From positions 1 to 48,135 of the forward strand of contig JAFIGI010000048.1 of NCBI GenBank assembly GCA_020831465.1: a DNA stretch of 48,135 bases, read 5' to 3'. Of this stretch, positions 17,554 to 25,904 are shown one piece after another. The notes under the pieces were generated by a model. The model did no database searches and had not been told where the DNA came from. It was given only the letters and a program-made list of their open reading frames with translations. The stretch comes from Chlamydiales bacterium. Its GTDB lineage: Bacteria; Chlamydiota; Chlamydiia; Chlamydiales; JAAKFR01. Position numbers and translations under genes: made by a program. The stretch's first letter is position 1, and each line of letters opens with the position of its first letter.

Positions 17554-18393
17554 TTAGAACTTCCTCAGAGAACCCCCGACACCGCAGCCTTCGCCCGCGT
17601 AGTTGCATTTGCCGACGCTCAGGCCACCCAGGGTGAAACCCCCAACAACTAATTGATAGCGATCACCTCGTTCTGAGCAGCGTGTATAAGTCCATGGCTT
17701 ATCATTATAAAGGCGCTGCTGAGTACTCATATATGTTACAACTAGAAGCGTCGCAGCTTCTAATAGACTCGGGATCTCGCAACCCCTTTCCTTCACAAGA
17801 GCTTCTTGATCACTAGTAGATAAATTTCGACTATTTTTAAAGACGTTATTGGTTATCACTAATCGATAAGTTTTATCGACCGGAATATCCCTAATTTCAC
17901 TCGAAATACGATCCCAAATGTATCTAAACCTAGGTCTATTCTCCCCTTTAAAGGATCCGGCAAGCTTTACAAGTTTCTTAAATGTTAAGCCTTTTGGAAT
18001 TGTCAAAAGCGTGACTCCTGCATTTTCTTCAATTGAAAGAGAATAAATGCATCTTTTTAGGAATGGAATCGCTTGGCGTTTATCAAGAGGAGGTGCATCG
18101 CTCACGTCTAGTCCAAAGGAAGATAAATCGACATGCGTTTTCCAGTCTGATTCCTCAAAAACTTTTAATGAGGGAGATAGCTTTCTTAAATCGAGAGCGT
18201 TCCATAGAGATAGCATCGATGCTAATCTGCCCCACTGCTTGCTGACTCGACGAATTCTTCCAAGTTCATTCGGGCTTAGATAAGAAAAAATGGTCAGGCT
18301 AATGCTTAAGGGATGGTAGCTAACAGGATCCAACCCTCTTTCAACAGGGGGTAAAGCTGCATTTGTATTAGGTAAATTTTTGATAAAGCTCAT
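17554..18393 (-). CDS. F-box domain protein, candidate secreted effector
   Basis: A 279-residue protein with an F-box at about residues 25-70: hydrophobic positions in LSISLTIFSYLSPNELGRIR and RVSKQWGRLASMLSLW fit the Skp1-binding helices. F-box proteins recruit targets to eukaryotic SCF ubiquitin ligases; bacteria have no such ligase, so the protein probably works in the host cell. The middle is helical and the end is Gly/Cys rich (GGFTLGGLSVGK, GEGCGVGG). No classic signal peptide; type III secretion is inferred. The ATG has no ribosome site, and TATACT lies 6 bases before it. Downstream is the amidase gene, possibly cotranscribed. Confidence 0.75.
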   Translation of the reverse strand: MSFIKNLPNTNAALPPVERGLDPVSYHPLSISLTIFSYLSPNELGRIRRVSKQWGRLASMLSLWNALDLRKLSPSLKVFEESDWKTHVDLSSFGLDVSDAPPLDKRQAIPFLKRCIYSLSIEENAGVTLLTIPKGLTFKKLVKLAGSFKGENRPRFRYIWDRISSEIRDIPVDKTYRLVITNNVFKNSRNLSTSDQEALVKERGCEIPSLLEAATLLVVTYMSTQQRLYNDKPWTYTRCSERGDRYQLVVGGFTLGGLSVGKCNYAGEGCGVGGSLRKF

Positions 18394-18399
18394 CTAGAC

Positions 18400-18405
18400 A
18401 GTATA
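18400..18405 (-). promoter_or_regulatory. -10-like box directly before the F-box gene
   Basis: TATACT on the minus strand ends 6 bases before ATG 18393. Because the F-box begins about 25 codons in and no other ATG precedes it, the start is well fixed; transcription from this box would give a leaderless or nearly leaderless mRNA. The -35 region is too A/T-rich to define. Confidence 0.3.
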
Positions 18406-18639
18406 TAATTTTATAAATATTTATTAATATTGTGAGGTGACCCGATATTCAACAATAATTTTTTGTTTTGGTCAATAGAGTTGAAGCTTCAAATAGCTAG
18501 ACTGCGTTTCCCAATAGCACGGATTGCGAAACATAGCCATTATAGCAGAATCAGTTGAAAAATATCGATATGTCAAAAATAAAGATTGTATTAACATATA
18601 TAGACGCAACATACTATTTATATCCAGGATAATATATCT

Positions 18640-19764
18640 ATGTTGGTTCTAGGTGTTGAATCTACATGCGATGAGACAGGATTAGCTCTTGTTCGGGATG
18701 GCAAGGAGATTTTATCAAATGCGGTAGCAACTCAAGAAGAGCTTCACGAATATTACGGGGGCGTTGTTCCAGAAGTCGCATGCCGCCGTCATGTAGATGT
18801 GCTTCTTCCTCTATTGCGAAAGGCTCTTTGCGTCCCCCTCGAAGAGGTCGATCTGATTGCCGTTGCGAACGGGCCGGGCTTGATCGGCGCCCTTCTGGTA
18901 GGCGTGAACTTTGCGCAAGGTCTTGCTCTCTCAACTGGGAGGCCCCTTGTAGGTGTCAACCATATTGAAGCCCATCTCTATTCAGCCTTGATGGAGTCAA
19001 ACCCCCCTTTGCCGGCCCTTGGAGTTGTTATGTCCGGAGGGCATACTTCTCTCGTCTATGTTCAGGCTGTCGGCAAGTATTTCCTGATCGGTCAAACACG
19101 CGATGATGCAATTGGAGAAGCATTTGACAAAGCAGCCAAACTCCTTGGCCTCCCCTATCCCGGTGGACCGCATATCGAGCGGCTCGCCAAAGAGGGTGAT
19201 CATACGCGCTTCGTTTTTAAGCCGGGACGGATAAAAGGGCATCCTTACGACTTTTCCTTCAGCGGATTAAAAACGGCGCTGCTTTATCTTGCCAAAGGAC
19301 AAAATGCGAATAAAAATTCCCCGCTAATCCTCTCCCAAGAGGAGAGAAAAGATGCAGCCGCAAGTTTTCAACATGCGGCATTTTCCGATCTTGTGGAAAA
19401 AATCTGTTCTAGTGCAAAACTGTACCGTTGTAAAGGCATTCTTGTAGGCGGCGGTGTGAGCCAAAATCTCTATTTCCGCCATCTGCTTGAAGAAAAGTGC
19501 TCGGTTCCAATTTTTTGGCCTCCGAAAGGCCTTTGCTTGGATAATGGAGCAATGATCGCCGGTCTCGGCTACCATATTTTTCAAGAGCTGGGAGGCTCTG
19601 ATTGTGTGAAAACCGACCCCAGACTTGCTATCAAGGAGATGGTTCATGCGGTACCTACTGATTCTATTTGTCCTGCTCTCATTGACAAGCTGCGGGCACA
19701 AACAAGGCAGGACAAATCGGCAAATTTTGCGGCTCAATCTAGCCGACGATCCGGTCTCACTTGA
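18640..19764 (+). CDS. tsaD: tRNA N6-threonylcarbamoyladenosine transferase
   Basis: Transfers the threonylcarbamoyl group made by TsaC to A37 of ANN-decoding tRNAs. ASKHA-fold protein with GVESTCDETG at about 5-14, the metal-binding HIEAH (H108, H112), SGGHTSLV and the late GGGVSQN and DNGAMIAG motifs. At 374 residues it is about 30-35 longer than usual: the last ~39 codons overlap the signal sequence of the following oppA in another frame, suggesting loss of the original stop. AGGA lies about 10 bases before the ATG. tsaD-opp order as in Chlamydia (CT197-CT198). The 246-bp gap upstream is A/T-rich and holds no gene I can see. Confidence 0.95.
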   Translation: MLVLGVESTCDETGLALVRDGKEILSNAVATQEELHEYYGGVVPEVACRRHVDVLLPLLRKALCVPLEEVDLIAVANGPGLIGALLVGVNFAQGLALSTGRPLVGVNHIEAHLYSALMESNPPLPALGVVMSGGHTSLVYVQAVGKYFLIGQTRDDAIGEAFDKAAKLLGLPYPGGPHIERLAKEGDHTRFVFKPGRIKGHPYDFSFSGLKTALLYLAKGQNANKNSPLILSQEERKDAAASFQHAAFSDLVEKICSSAKLYRCKGILVGGGVSQNLYFRHLLEEKCSVPIFWPPKGLCLDNGAMIAGLGYHIFQELGGSDCVKTDPRLAIKEMVHAVPTDSICPALIDKLRAQTRQDKSANFAAQSSRRSGLT

Positions 19765-21238
19765 TCCGCGCGTTGTGAGGAGCCTCAAAGATCTCACTCT
19801 GGTTAAACAGCTTTTTGAAGGACTGATGCGGATCGATGGGAACGGAGTGGCTCAGTTAGCGATGGCTAAAGAGGTTGACGTTTCAGACGACCTTCTGACC
19901 TATATATTTCATCTCCGAGAGGCTTATTGGACAAACGGCGAACCTGTGACCGCCTACGACTTTGCCTATTCCTGGAAGAGTCTCCTTAACCCTGATTTCC
20001 GGACAGACTACTCTTATATGCTCTATCCAATCAAAAACGCTAAAGCAGCGCGGGAAGGAATAGGAGCAACCGAAGCCATCGGCGTTGAGGCTTTAGATCC
20101 TCAAACGCTTGTCGTTAAATTAGAAGCTCCAACCCCCTATTTTCTTGAACTCACGGCGTTCCCTACCTATTTTCCGGTCAACCATAAGCTTGACAAAGAA
20201 CTCGACAAATGGGCGCAACCTCCGGCTAACCAATTCGTCTCAAACGGCCCATTTAAAGTAAAGCAATGGACTCCCCAATCGGAAATCGAATTGGTAAAAA
20301 ATCCCCTCTATTGGGATGCGCCTTCCGTCCGCTTGAACGGGCTTAACTTCACAATGATAAGCGACAATAATACTGAGAGCCACCTATTCGAGAAAAATGA
20401 ACTCGACTGGCTCGGACAGCCGACTTCACACAATATCACAACAGAATTAATCTCCAGCATGAAAGAAAAAAAACAACTCGAGTCTTTTACTGTTGCTGGG
20501 ACATTCTGGTTTAAATTCAATACGGAAAAATCTCCCTTCGATCAACCGAAATTGCGCCGCGCATTCTCCTTTGCAATTGACCGGGAAGAGATTATCGAAC
20601 ATATCCTCCAGGGAGGCCAAGCGCCGGCTACAGGCCCTCTTCCCCCTTCAATGCAAGTTCGGAATAAGCCGTACTTTAAGGACGGCGATAAGGAGCTAGC
20701 CAAAAGACTCTTTGAAGAAGCGTTGGTGGAAAATGGCTGGACTAGGGATACTTTTCCGAGAGTTGTATTGAATTACCCTCCAACAGAGAGGAATACGAAA
20801 ATCGTACAGCTTGTACAGCAACAATGGAATAAAGTTTTCAACATCGAGATTCGCCTGGAAGGAGTCGAAAATCAACTCTATCGACAGAATGTAAGACAAG
20901 GACTCTATCAAGTAGGCACCGGAGACTGGATTGCGGACTTTAATGATCCCCTCGCATTTTTAGAACTCTTTAAATACCGCAATCAAGACGGTAACGGGAT
21001 GAACGATACCGGATGGTATCATGAGACCTTTTTTCGCCTGCTTGATAGCTCTCTTACCGAACGCGATCCAATCAAGCGGCAAAGCCTTCTAGCAGAAGCT
21101 GAAAAAATTTTAATCGACGAGATGCCGATTGCTCCCGTTTATCATTATGCATTTGATTATGTTAAAAAGAACCATGTTAAAGACGTTGTTCTTTCGCCTC
21201 TTGGAACAGCCGATTTCAAAATCGCTACAATTGAATAA
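19646..21238 (+). CDS. oppA: Oligopeptide ABC transporter, substrate-binding lipoprotein (first copy)
   Basis: Captures peptides for the OppBCDF importer. 530 residues, family 5 extracellular binding protein. ATG 19646 is chosen because it gives a short lipoprotein signal (hydrophobic core, then LTSC with lipidated C16) and has AAGGAG upstream; it lies inside tsaD. Family features include LNLADDPVSLDPR, the LFEGLMR segment, HLREAYWTNGEPVTAYDFAY-like blocks and DWIADFNDP. It is followed after 23 bp by a paralogue of the same length. Chlamydial Opp proteins have been reported to handle peptidoglycan-derived peptides as well, which could apply here. Confidence 0.93.
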   Translation: MRYLLILFVLLSLTSCGHKQGRTNRQILRLNLADDPVSLDPRVVRSLKDLTLVKQLFEGLMRIDGNGVAQLAMAKEVDVSDDLLTYIFHLREAYWTNGEPVTAYDFAYSWKSLLNPDFRTDYSYMLYPIKNAKAAREGIGATEAIGVEALDPQTLVVKLEAPTPYFLELTAFPTYFPVNHKLDKELDKWAQPPANQFVSNGPFKVKQWTPQSEIELVKNPLYWDAPSVRLNGLNFTMISDNNTESHLFEKNELDWLGQPTSHNITTELISSMKEKKQLESFTVAGTFWFKFNTEKSPFDQPKLRRAFSFAIDREEIIEHILQGGQAPATGPLPPSMQVRNKPYFKDGDKELAKRLFEEALVENGWTRDTFPRVVLNYPPTERNTKIVQLVQQQWNKVFNIEIRLEGVENQLYRQNVRQGLYQVGTGDWIADFNDPLAFLELFKYRNQDGNGMNDTGWYHETFFRLLDSSLTERDPIKRQSLLAEAEKILIDEMPIAPVYHYAFDYVKKNHVKDVVLSPLGTADFKIATIE

Positions 21239-21261
21239 CTCCAAATGGTATCCTTTTTCTC

Positions 21262-22860
21262 ATGTTTTTAAGAATTTTGTTGGTTTTGTGCACCTCTCTC
21301 TTCTTTGCTTGTTGCGGGAATGTTAAACGAGTACCCGAACAGAGGTTGCGTCTCAATCTTTATTGCGAGCCTCCTACCTTGGATCCGAGGAAATTCACCG
21401 ATGCGACCTCGGGCAATCTGCTTGTCATGTTATTCGAAGGACTGACCAGAACCGGTTTCGACCACAAGCCCTACCCTGCTGCCGCTGAGGAGATCCTTAT
21501 CTCAAAAGATAAGCGTACCTACATATTCAAACTGCGTGAAACTTATTGGTCGAACGGTGACCGCGTGACTGCTGAAGATTTCGCTTACTCTTGGCGGAAA
21601 ATTCTCGACCCCAAATTTCCCTCCCCTTTCGCTTATAAACTCTATGTAATCAAAAATGCATGGAAGATAAAGGAGGGAAAGCTGCCTATGGAAGAGTTAG
21701 GTGTCAGGGTTATCGATGAGAAAACCCTTGAGGTCTCGTTGAACCATCCAACCCCCTATTTTCTGGAACTGACTGGATTTCCTACATTCTTTCCGGTGAA
21801 TAAGAGAATTGACAAATCAACTTCTGATTGGTCTGCTGATGCCGGCCCTCTTTACGTTTCCAATGGACCCTTCAAACTAAAAAGCTGGGAACACGAGAGC
21901 GAAATTCTTGTCGAAAAAAATCCCCTTTACTGGGATGCAGATTCGGTCAATCTAGAATCGATTCATCTCTCGATGATTGACGATACGACCACTGAATTTT
22001 ATATGTATGAAATGGGGGAGCTTGATTGGGCAGGTTCCCCTATATCAAACCTTCCTCCCGAATTTATTCCTGCCTTAAAAGAAGAAGGAAAAATCGAAAT
22101 CTCCCCTGCGACTGCCGTCTACTACTATAAAGTCAACACCGATGATCCTGCCCTGTCAAATCAAAAGATCCGCCAAGCGCTTGCTCTCTGCGTCAATCGC
22201 AAAGAAATTGTCGACCATATCACCCAAGCGGAACAGGAACCGGCGCTAGGGATCGTTCCCCCTATGCCCGGCTGGAAGAGATCGGCTCTCTATGAGGACG
22301 GAGATATCGAAAGGGCGCGTCACTTATTCGATCAAGGACTAGAAGAAATGGGAACCGATCTTAAAAATTTTCCCACCTTGACATTAAGTTACAACACCAA
22401 CCGAGAACATCAAAAGATTGCGCAAGCAATTCAGCAGCAATGGAAAGAAGGTCTTGGCATTAAGGTCGAATTAGAGACATCGGACTGGAAAGTCTATTTG
22501 TCGAAAATCAACAAACAGAACTACCAAATCGCCCGAATGGGCTGGGTAGGAGATTTTCACGATCCTATCTCTTTCCTTGAGCCGTTCAAATACCGGGATA
22601 ATCCAAATATCGGCGGAAATAACGAGACGGGTTGGGAACATCCCGATTTCGCTGCCTATCTTGAGAAGGCGGAAAAAGAGGTTGATGAAGAAAAACGAGC
22701 TTGGCTTCTTTCGAAAGCCGAAGAACTTCTGATTAGCGAGATGCCCGTGATTCCAATTTTCTATATCAATTTTGCCTATTTAAAAAAACCGTACGTCCAT
22801 GGATTATATATCTCTTCTTTGGGCATTGTAGACTTTAAGAAAGCGTATCTAGAGAAATGA
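21262..22860 (+). CDS. oppA: Oligopeptide ABC transporter, substrate-binding lipoprotein (second copy)
   Basis: A 532-residue paralogue of the preceding gene with matching blocks throughout (PPTLDPRKFTD, LFEGLTR, LRETYWSNGDRVTAEDFAYSW, GWVGDFHDP). The N-terminus is a lipoprotein signal ending in FFACC, with C17 the likely lipidation site. Two binding proteins serving one permease suggest different peptide preferences. The stop overlaps the oppB start (ATGA). Both copies retain the usual beta-strand order and show no decay. Confidence 0.93.
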   Translation: MFLRILLVLCTSLFFACCGNVKRVPEQRLRLNLYCEPPTLDPRKFTDATSGNLLVMLFEGLTRTGFDHKPYPAAAEEILISKDKRTYIFKLRETYWSNGDRVTAEDFAYSWRKILDPKFPSPFAYKLYVIKNAWKIKEGKLPMEELGVRVIDEKTLEVSLNHPTPYFLELTGFPTFFPVNKRIDKSTSDWSADAGPLYVSNGPFKLKSWEHESEILVEKNPLYWDADSVNLESIHLSMIDDTTTEFYMYEMGELDWAGSPISNLPPEFIPALKEEGKIEISPATAVYYYKVNTDDPALSNQKIRQALALCVNRKEIVDHITQAEQEPALGIVPPMPGWKRSALYEDGDIERARHLFDQGLEEMGTDLKNFPTLTLSYNTNREHQKIAQAIQQQWKEGLGIKVELETSDWKVYLSKINKQNYQIARMGWVGDFHDPISFLEPFKYRDNPNIGGNNETGWEHPDFAAYLEKAEKEVDEEKRAWLLSKAEELLISEMPVIPIFYINFAYLKKPYVHGLYISSLGIVDFKKAYLEK

Positions 22861-23783
22861 AGCGGTATATTCTGAAACGATTTGCAGCCAATCTGGTTGC
22901 CCTCTGGGTGATCATCACGGTGACATTTTTTCTTATGAAAGCGATTCCCGGCGATCCCTTCACACAAGAAAAAGCCCTTCCTAAAGAGATATTGCAATCG
23001 CTCTACGAACACTACAAACTGAATGATCCCTGGTATGTGCAGTATGGTAATTACCTTAAGTCGATCGCTACTTGGAATCTAGGTCCCTCTTTTAAGTATA
23101 AAGCACGCACAGTTAATGATATTATAAAAAGCGGCTTTCCAATTTCCGCGGCATTAGGTCTTGAAGCGATGGCTTTGTCGATCACCTTCGGCGTGATATT
23201 GGGAACCCTTGCTGCGCTTAAGCAAAACAGATGGCAGGATTATTTTTCTATGGTCGTTGCTGTGATCGGAATTTCGGTGCCGAGTTTTATCTTAGCCGCC
23301 TTTTTGCAATATTTCCTATCTATCAAACTTGATCTCTTTCCCGTAGCGAGGTGGGGAACTTTCCAGCAGTCGATTCTGCCCGCGCTTTCCCTGGCCGCCT
23401 TACCGACGGCATTTATCGCCCGTCTGACACGTGCGAATATGGTGGAAGTTTTATCTATGGATTACATCAAAACGGCGCGAGCTAAGGGACTGAGCGACCT
23501 TGTCGTCATGATCAAGCATGCCATGCGCAACGCACTCCTCCCCATCATCACCTATATTGGGATGTTAACGGCAAATATCTTGACGGGAAGTTTTATCATT
23601 GAGAAGATCTTCGGGATTCCCGGTCTTGGGCAATGGTTTATCAATAGCATTACAAACCGGGACTACACAGTCATTATGGGCATTACCGTTTTTTACAGCA
23701 TCATCCTGCTTGCGGCAATCTTTCTGGTCGACCTTACATACGGCTGGATCGACCCCCGTATTAAAATTGAAAGGAAGCAATAG
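22857..23783 (+). CDS. oppB: Oligopeptide ABC transporter permease OppB
   Basis: One of the two inner-membrane permeases of the peptide importer. 308 residues with about six membrane helices: the first at about 7-29 in the typical MKRYILKRF...ITVTFFLMKAIPGDPF opening, and the cytoplasmic EAA loop (TARAKGLSDLVVMIKHAMRNALLPIIT) that docks the ATPases. Translationally coupled to oppA by a 4-bp overlap. Followed after 13 bp by oppC. Confidence 0.95.
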   Translation: MKRYILKRFAANLVALWVIITVTFFLMKAIPGDPFTQEKALPKEILQSLYEHYKLNDPWYVQYGNYLKSIATWNLGPSFKYKARTVNDIIKSGFPISAALGLEAMALSITFGVILGTLAALKQNRWQDYFSMVVAVIGISVPSFILAAFLQYFLSIKLDLFPVARWGTFQQSILPALSLAALPTAFIARLTRANMVEVLSMDYIKTARAKGLSDLVVMIKHAMRNALLPIITYIGMLTANILTGSFIIEKIFGIPGLGQWFINSITNRDYTVIMGITVFYSIILLAAIFLVDLTYGWIDPRIKIERKQ

Positions 23784-23796
23784 TTGGGATAGCCTC

Positions 23797-24720
23797 ATGA
23801 CGTTAGAGAACCTTGATGTAAGTTTATTTGAGCCGCTCAAACAGGATTCGTCGGACCGCGAAGAGATTGCACGCCCCTCTTTGAGCTTTTGGCAAGATGT
23901 GTGGCGCAGGTTTCGTATGAACCGAGTTGCGACTATAGGTCTTATCACCCTCATTTTATTAGGAAGTTTTGCCGTTCTTGCCCCATTTTTCAGTTCCCAC
24001 CCCTACTACGAGACAAATCTTGCGCTAAAAAACCAGTCTCCCTCCAAAGAGTTCTGGTTTGGAACTGACGATCTCGGCCGCGATATGTTTACTAGAACAG
24101 CTTGGGGAGCCCGCATTTCTTTATTTGTCGGAATCACGGCCGCAGTTATCGATTTGCTGATCGGCGTTCTATGGGGCGGAATTGCTGCGCTTGCAGGCGG
24201 CAAAGTCGACAACCTACTTATGCGTATTGCCGATATCCTCTATGCCATCCCCTATCTACTTGTGGTCATTATGTTGATGGTTGTGATGGGCTCAGGGCTG
24301 ATTCCGATTCTTATTGCCCTTACAATCACCGGATGGATCGGGATGTCGCGAATCGTCCGAGGCCAGCTCTATCAATTGAAAGAACAAGAATATATTCAAG
24401 CAGCGATTGCCTTAGGTGCCGGCAGCCCTCGCATCCTATTTAAACATTTGATTCCAAATGCTATGGGTCCGATCATCGTCACAATGACTTTGACCATTCC
24501 AGTTGCGATTTTCACTGAAGCCTTTCTAAGCTTCCTCGGACTGGGAGTACAAGCTCCGATGGCGAGTTGGGGAACAATGGCAAGCGATGGCCTGCCTGCA
24601 ATGCGCTACTATCCGTGGCGCCTTTTTTTTCCTGCGTTCTTTATTAGCGTCACGATGCTCGCTTTTAATCTTGTCGGAGACGGATTGCGCGATGCCCTAG
24701 ACCCGAAGTTGAGGAAATAA
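23797..24720 (+). CDS. oppC: Oligopeptide ABC transporter permease OppC
   Basis: Second membrane subunit of the importer, 307 residues. ATG 23797 is taken as start, since the first membrane helix (about 44-66 after the W-x-x-FRMN segment) then has the usual OppC leader; an earlier ATG would overlap oppB by 185 bp. GTDDLGRDMFTRTAWGARISL, the OppC hallmark, lies near 88-108, and the EAA loop is QAAIALGAGSPRILFKHLIPNAMGPIIV. The stop is followed by a palindromic repeat before oppD. Confidence 0.94.
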   Translation: MTLENLDVSLFEPLKQDSSDREEIARPSLSFWQDVWRRFRMNRVATIGLITLILLGSFAVLAPFFSSHPYYETNLALKNQSPSKEFWFGTDDLGRDMFTRTAWGARISLFVGITAAVIDLLIGVLWGGIAALAGGKVDNLLMRIADILYAIPYLLVVIMLMVVMGSGLIPILIALTITGWIGMSRIVRGQLYQLKEQEYIQAAIALGAGSPRILFKHLIPNAMGPIIVTMTLTIPVAIFTEAFLSFLGLGVQAPMASWGTMASDGLPAMRYYPWRLFFPAFFISVTMLAFNLVGDGLRDALDPKLRK

Positions 24721-24736
24721 CATTGGTGATTGAAAA

Positions 24737-24869
24737 ACACAGAGGAGACGGAGGCGCTCGAGACACAGAGTTTCACTTGCGCGAAAGCGCGCAAGTGATA
24801 GCGCTTGGCCAGGCCCGCTTATGCGGGCTTGGCCAACTCTGCGCCTTAGCGCCTCTGCCACCTCTGCGT
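24737..24869. repeat. Nested inverted repeat forming a cloverleaf-like structure
   Basis: A 133-bp palindromic unit between oppC and oppD. Outer arms 24737-24770 and 24837-24869 (CACAGAG-type against CTCTGCG-type) pair imperfectly over about 33 positions. Inside are two hairpins: an 11-bp perfect stem (TCACTTGCGCG at 24773-24783 with 24788-24798, loop AAAG) and a 14-bp stem with one G-T pair (24805-24818 with 24823-24836, loop TTAT). It is much more GC-rich than its flanks. An open frame across it is a by-product of the palindrome. Probably a dispersed repeat or non-autonomous element; it may also attenuate or stabilise opp mRNA. Confidence 0.8.
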
Positions 24870-24929
24870 TTAACTATTAAATTAGAGTGTACCGAATCTC
24901 AGCTCCATGGGAAATAAAGATATAGGAAA

Positions 24930-25904
24930 ATGATGAAGGATCTGCTTTCCGTTGAAAATCTCTTTGTCTCTTTTCGCACCTACTTGGGGAAGGTTAAGGC
25001 CGTACGTAACGTCTCCTTTTCACTTGGATATGGAGAGACACTTGCTATCGTCGGAGAATCGGGATGTGGAAAGAGCGTAACAGCCCAAGCTATCATGGGA
25101 TTGATCCCTACTCCCCCCGGTAAGATCGATGAGGGCAAAATCTCTTTTGAAGGGAGTGATCTGCTTGCAAAATCTCGAAGGGAGATGGAAGCCGTCCGAG
25201 GGAAGGAGATCGGGATGATTTTTCAGGATCCAATGACTTCCTTAAATCCGACGATGCGAGTCGGCAAGCAGATCATGGAGGGCTTAATCAAGCATCGAGG
25301 CCTCTCAAAAACTGAAGCACGTATTCAGGCAATCGAAATGCTTAGCTTGGTAGGGATTTCCGACCCTGAGAAGCGTATCGACCAATACCCACATGAATTT
25401 AGCGGGGGGATGCGTCAGAGGGCGATCATCGCAATCGCACTAGCGTGCCGTCCGAAGCTTCTGATTGCCGATGAACCGACGACGGCGCTCGATGTAACCA
25501 TCCAAGCCCAGATTCTTGAACTGATGAAAAGCGTTCAGAAAAAAACTGAGACCAGCATTATTCTCATTACCCACGACTTAGGGATTGTCGCCGGAATGTG
25601 CGATAGGGTGCTGGTCATGTATGGAGGCGAAATCATTGAGACCGGGACCGTCGATCAGATCTATCGCAATCCCTCACACCCCTATACGCAAGGTCTACTC
25701 CGTTCGGTCCCTCGCTTGGATATGGATAAAGAGAAAGAGCTTGTTCCAATATATGGAACACCCCCAAATCTCCTTAATCCCCCATCAGGTTGTTCTTTTT
25801 GTCCACGTTGCGACTTTGCCATGCGGATCTGTCAAAGAACACCACCCCCTAAGGATCGGATAGAAGAGAAACATGAGGTAGCCTGCTGGCTAAGAAGTTT
25901 ATGA
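24930..25904 (+). CDS. oppD: Oligopeptide ABC transporter ATPase OppD
   Basis: First ATP-hydrolysing subunit of the importer, 324 residues. Walker A GESGCGKSVTAQ near 44-55, Q-loop FQDPMTSLNP, signature FSGGMRQRAIIAIAL, Walker B LLIADEPTTALD and the switch HDLGIV are intact. The C-terminal oligopeptide/dipeptide domain has the cysteine-containing NPPSGCSFCPRC segment, which in relatives can hold an Fe-S cluster. An ATG two codons after the first (24933) is an alternative start. Stop overlaps oppF by 4 bp. Confidence 0.96.
   Translation: MMKDLLSVENLFVSFRTYLGKVKAVRNVSFSLGYGETLAIVGESGCGKSVTAQAIMGLIPTPPGKIDEGKISFEGSDLLAKSRREMEAVRGKEIGMIFQDPMTSLNPTMRVGKQIMEGLIKHRGLSKTEARIQAIEMLSLVGISDPEKRIDQYPHEFSGGMRQRAIIAIALACRPKLLIADEPTTALDVTIQAQILELMKSVQKKTETSIILITHDLGIVAGMCDRVLVMYGGEIIETGTVDQIYRNPSHPYTQGLLRSVPRLDMDKEKELVPIYGTPPNLLNPPSGCSFCPRCDFAMRICQRTPPPKDRIEEKHEVACWLRSL

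Noticed and set aside
18394-18639. Possible RNA gene in the gap before tsaD
   Set aside because: A/T-rich, with no tRNA-like cloverleaf and no strong stem; nothing supports a feature.
24723-24917. 64-codon frame across the oppC-oppD gap
   Set aside because: Created by the palindromic repeat; composition is repeat-driven and no ribosome site is seen.
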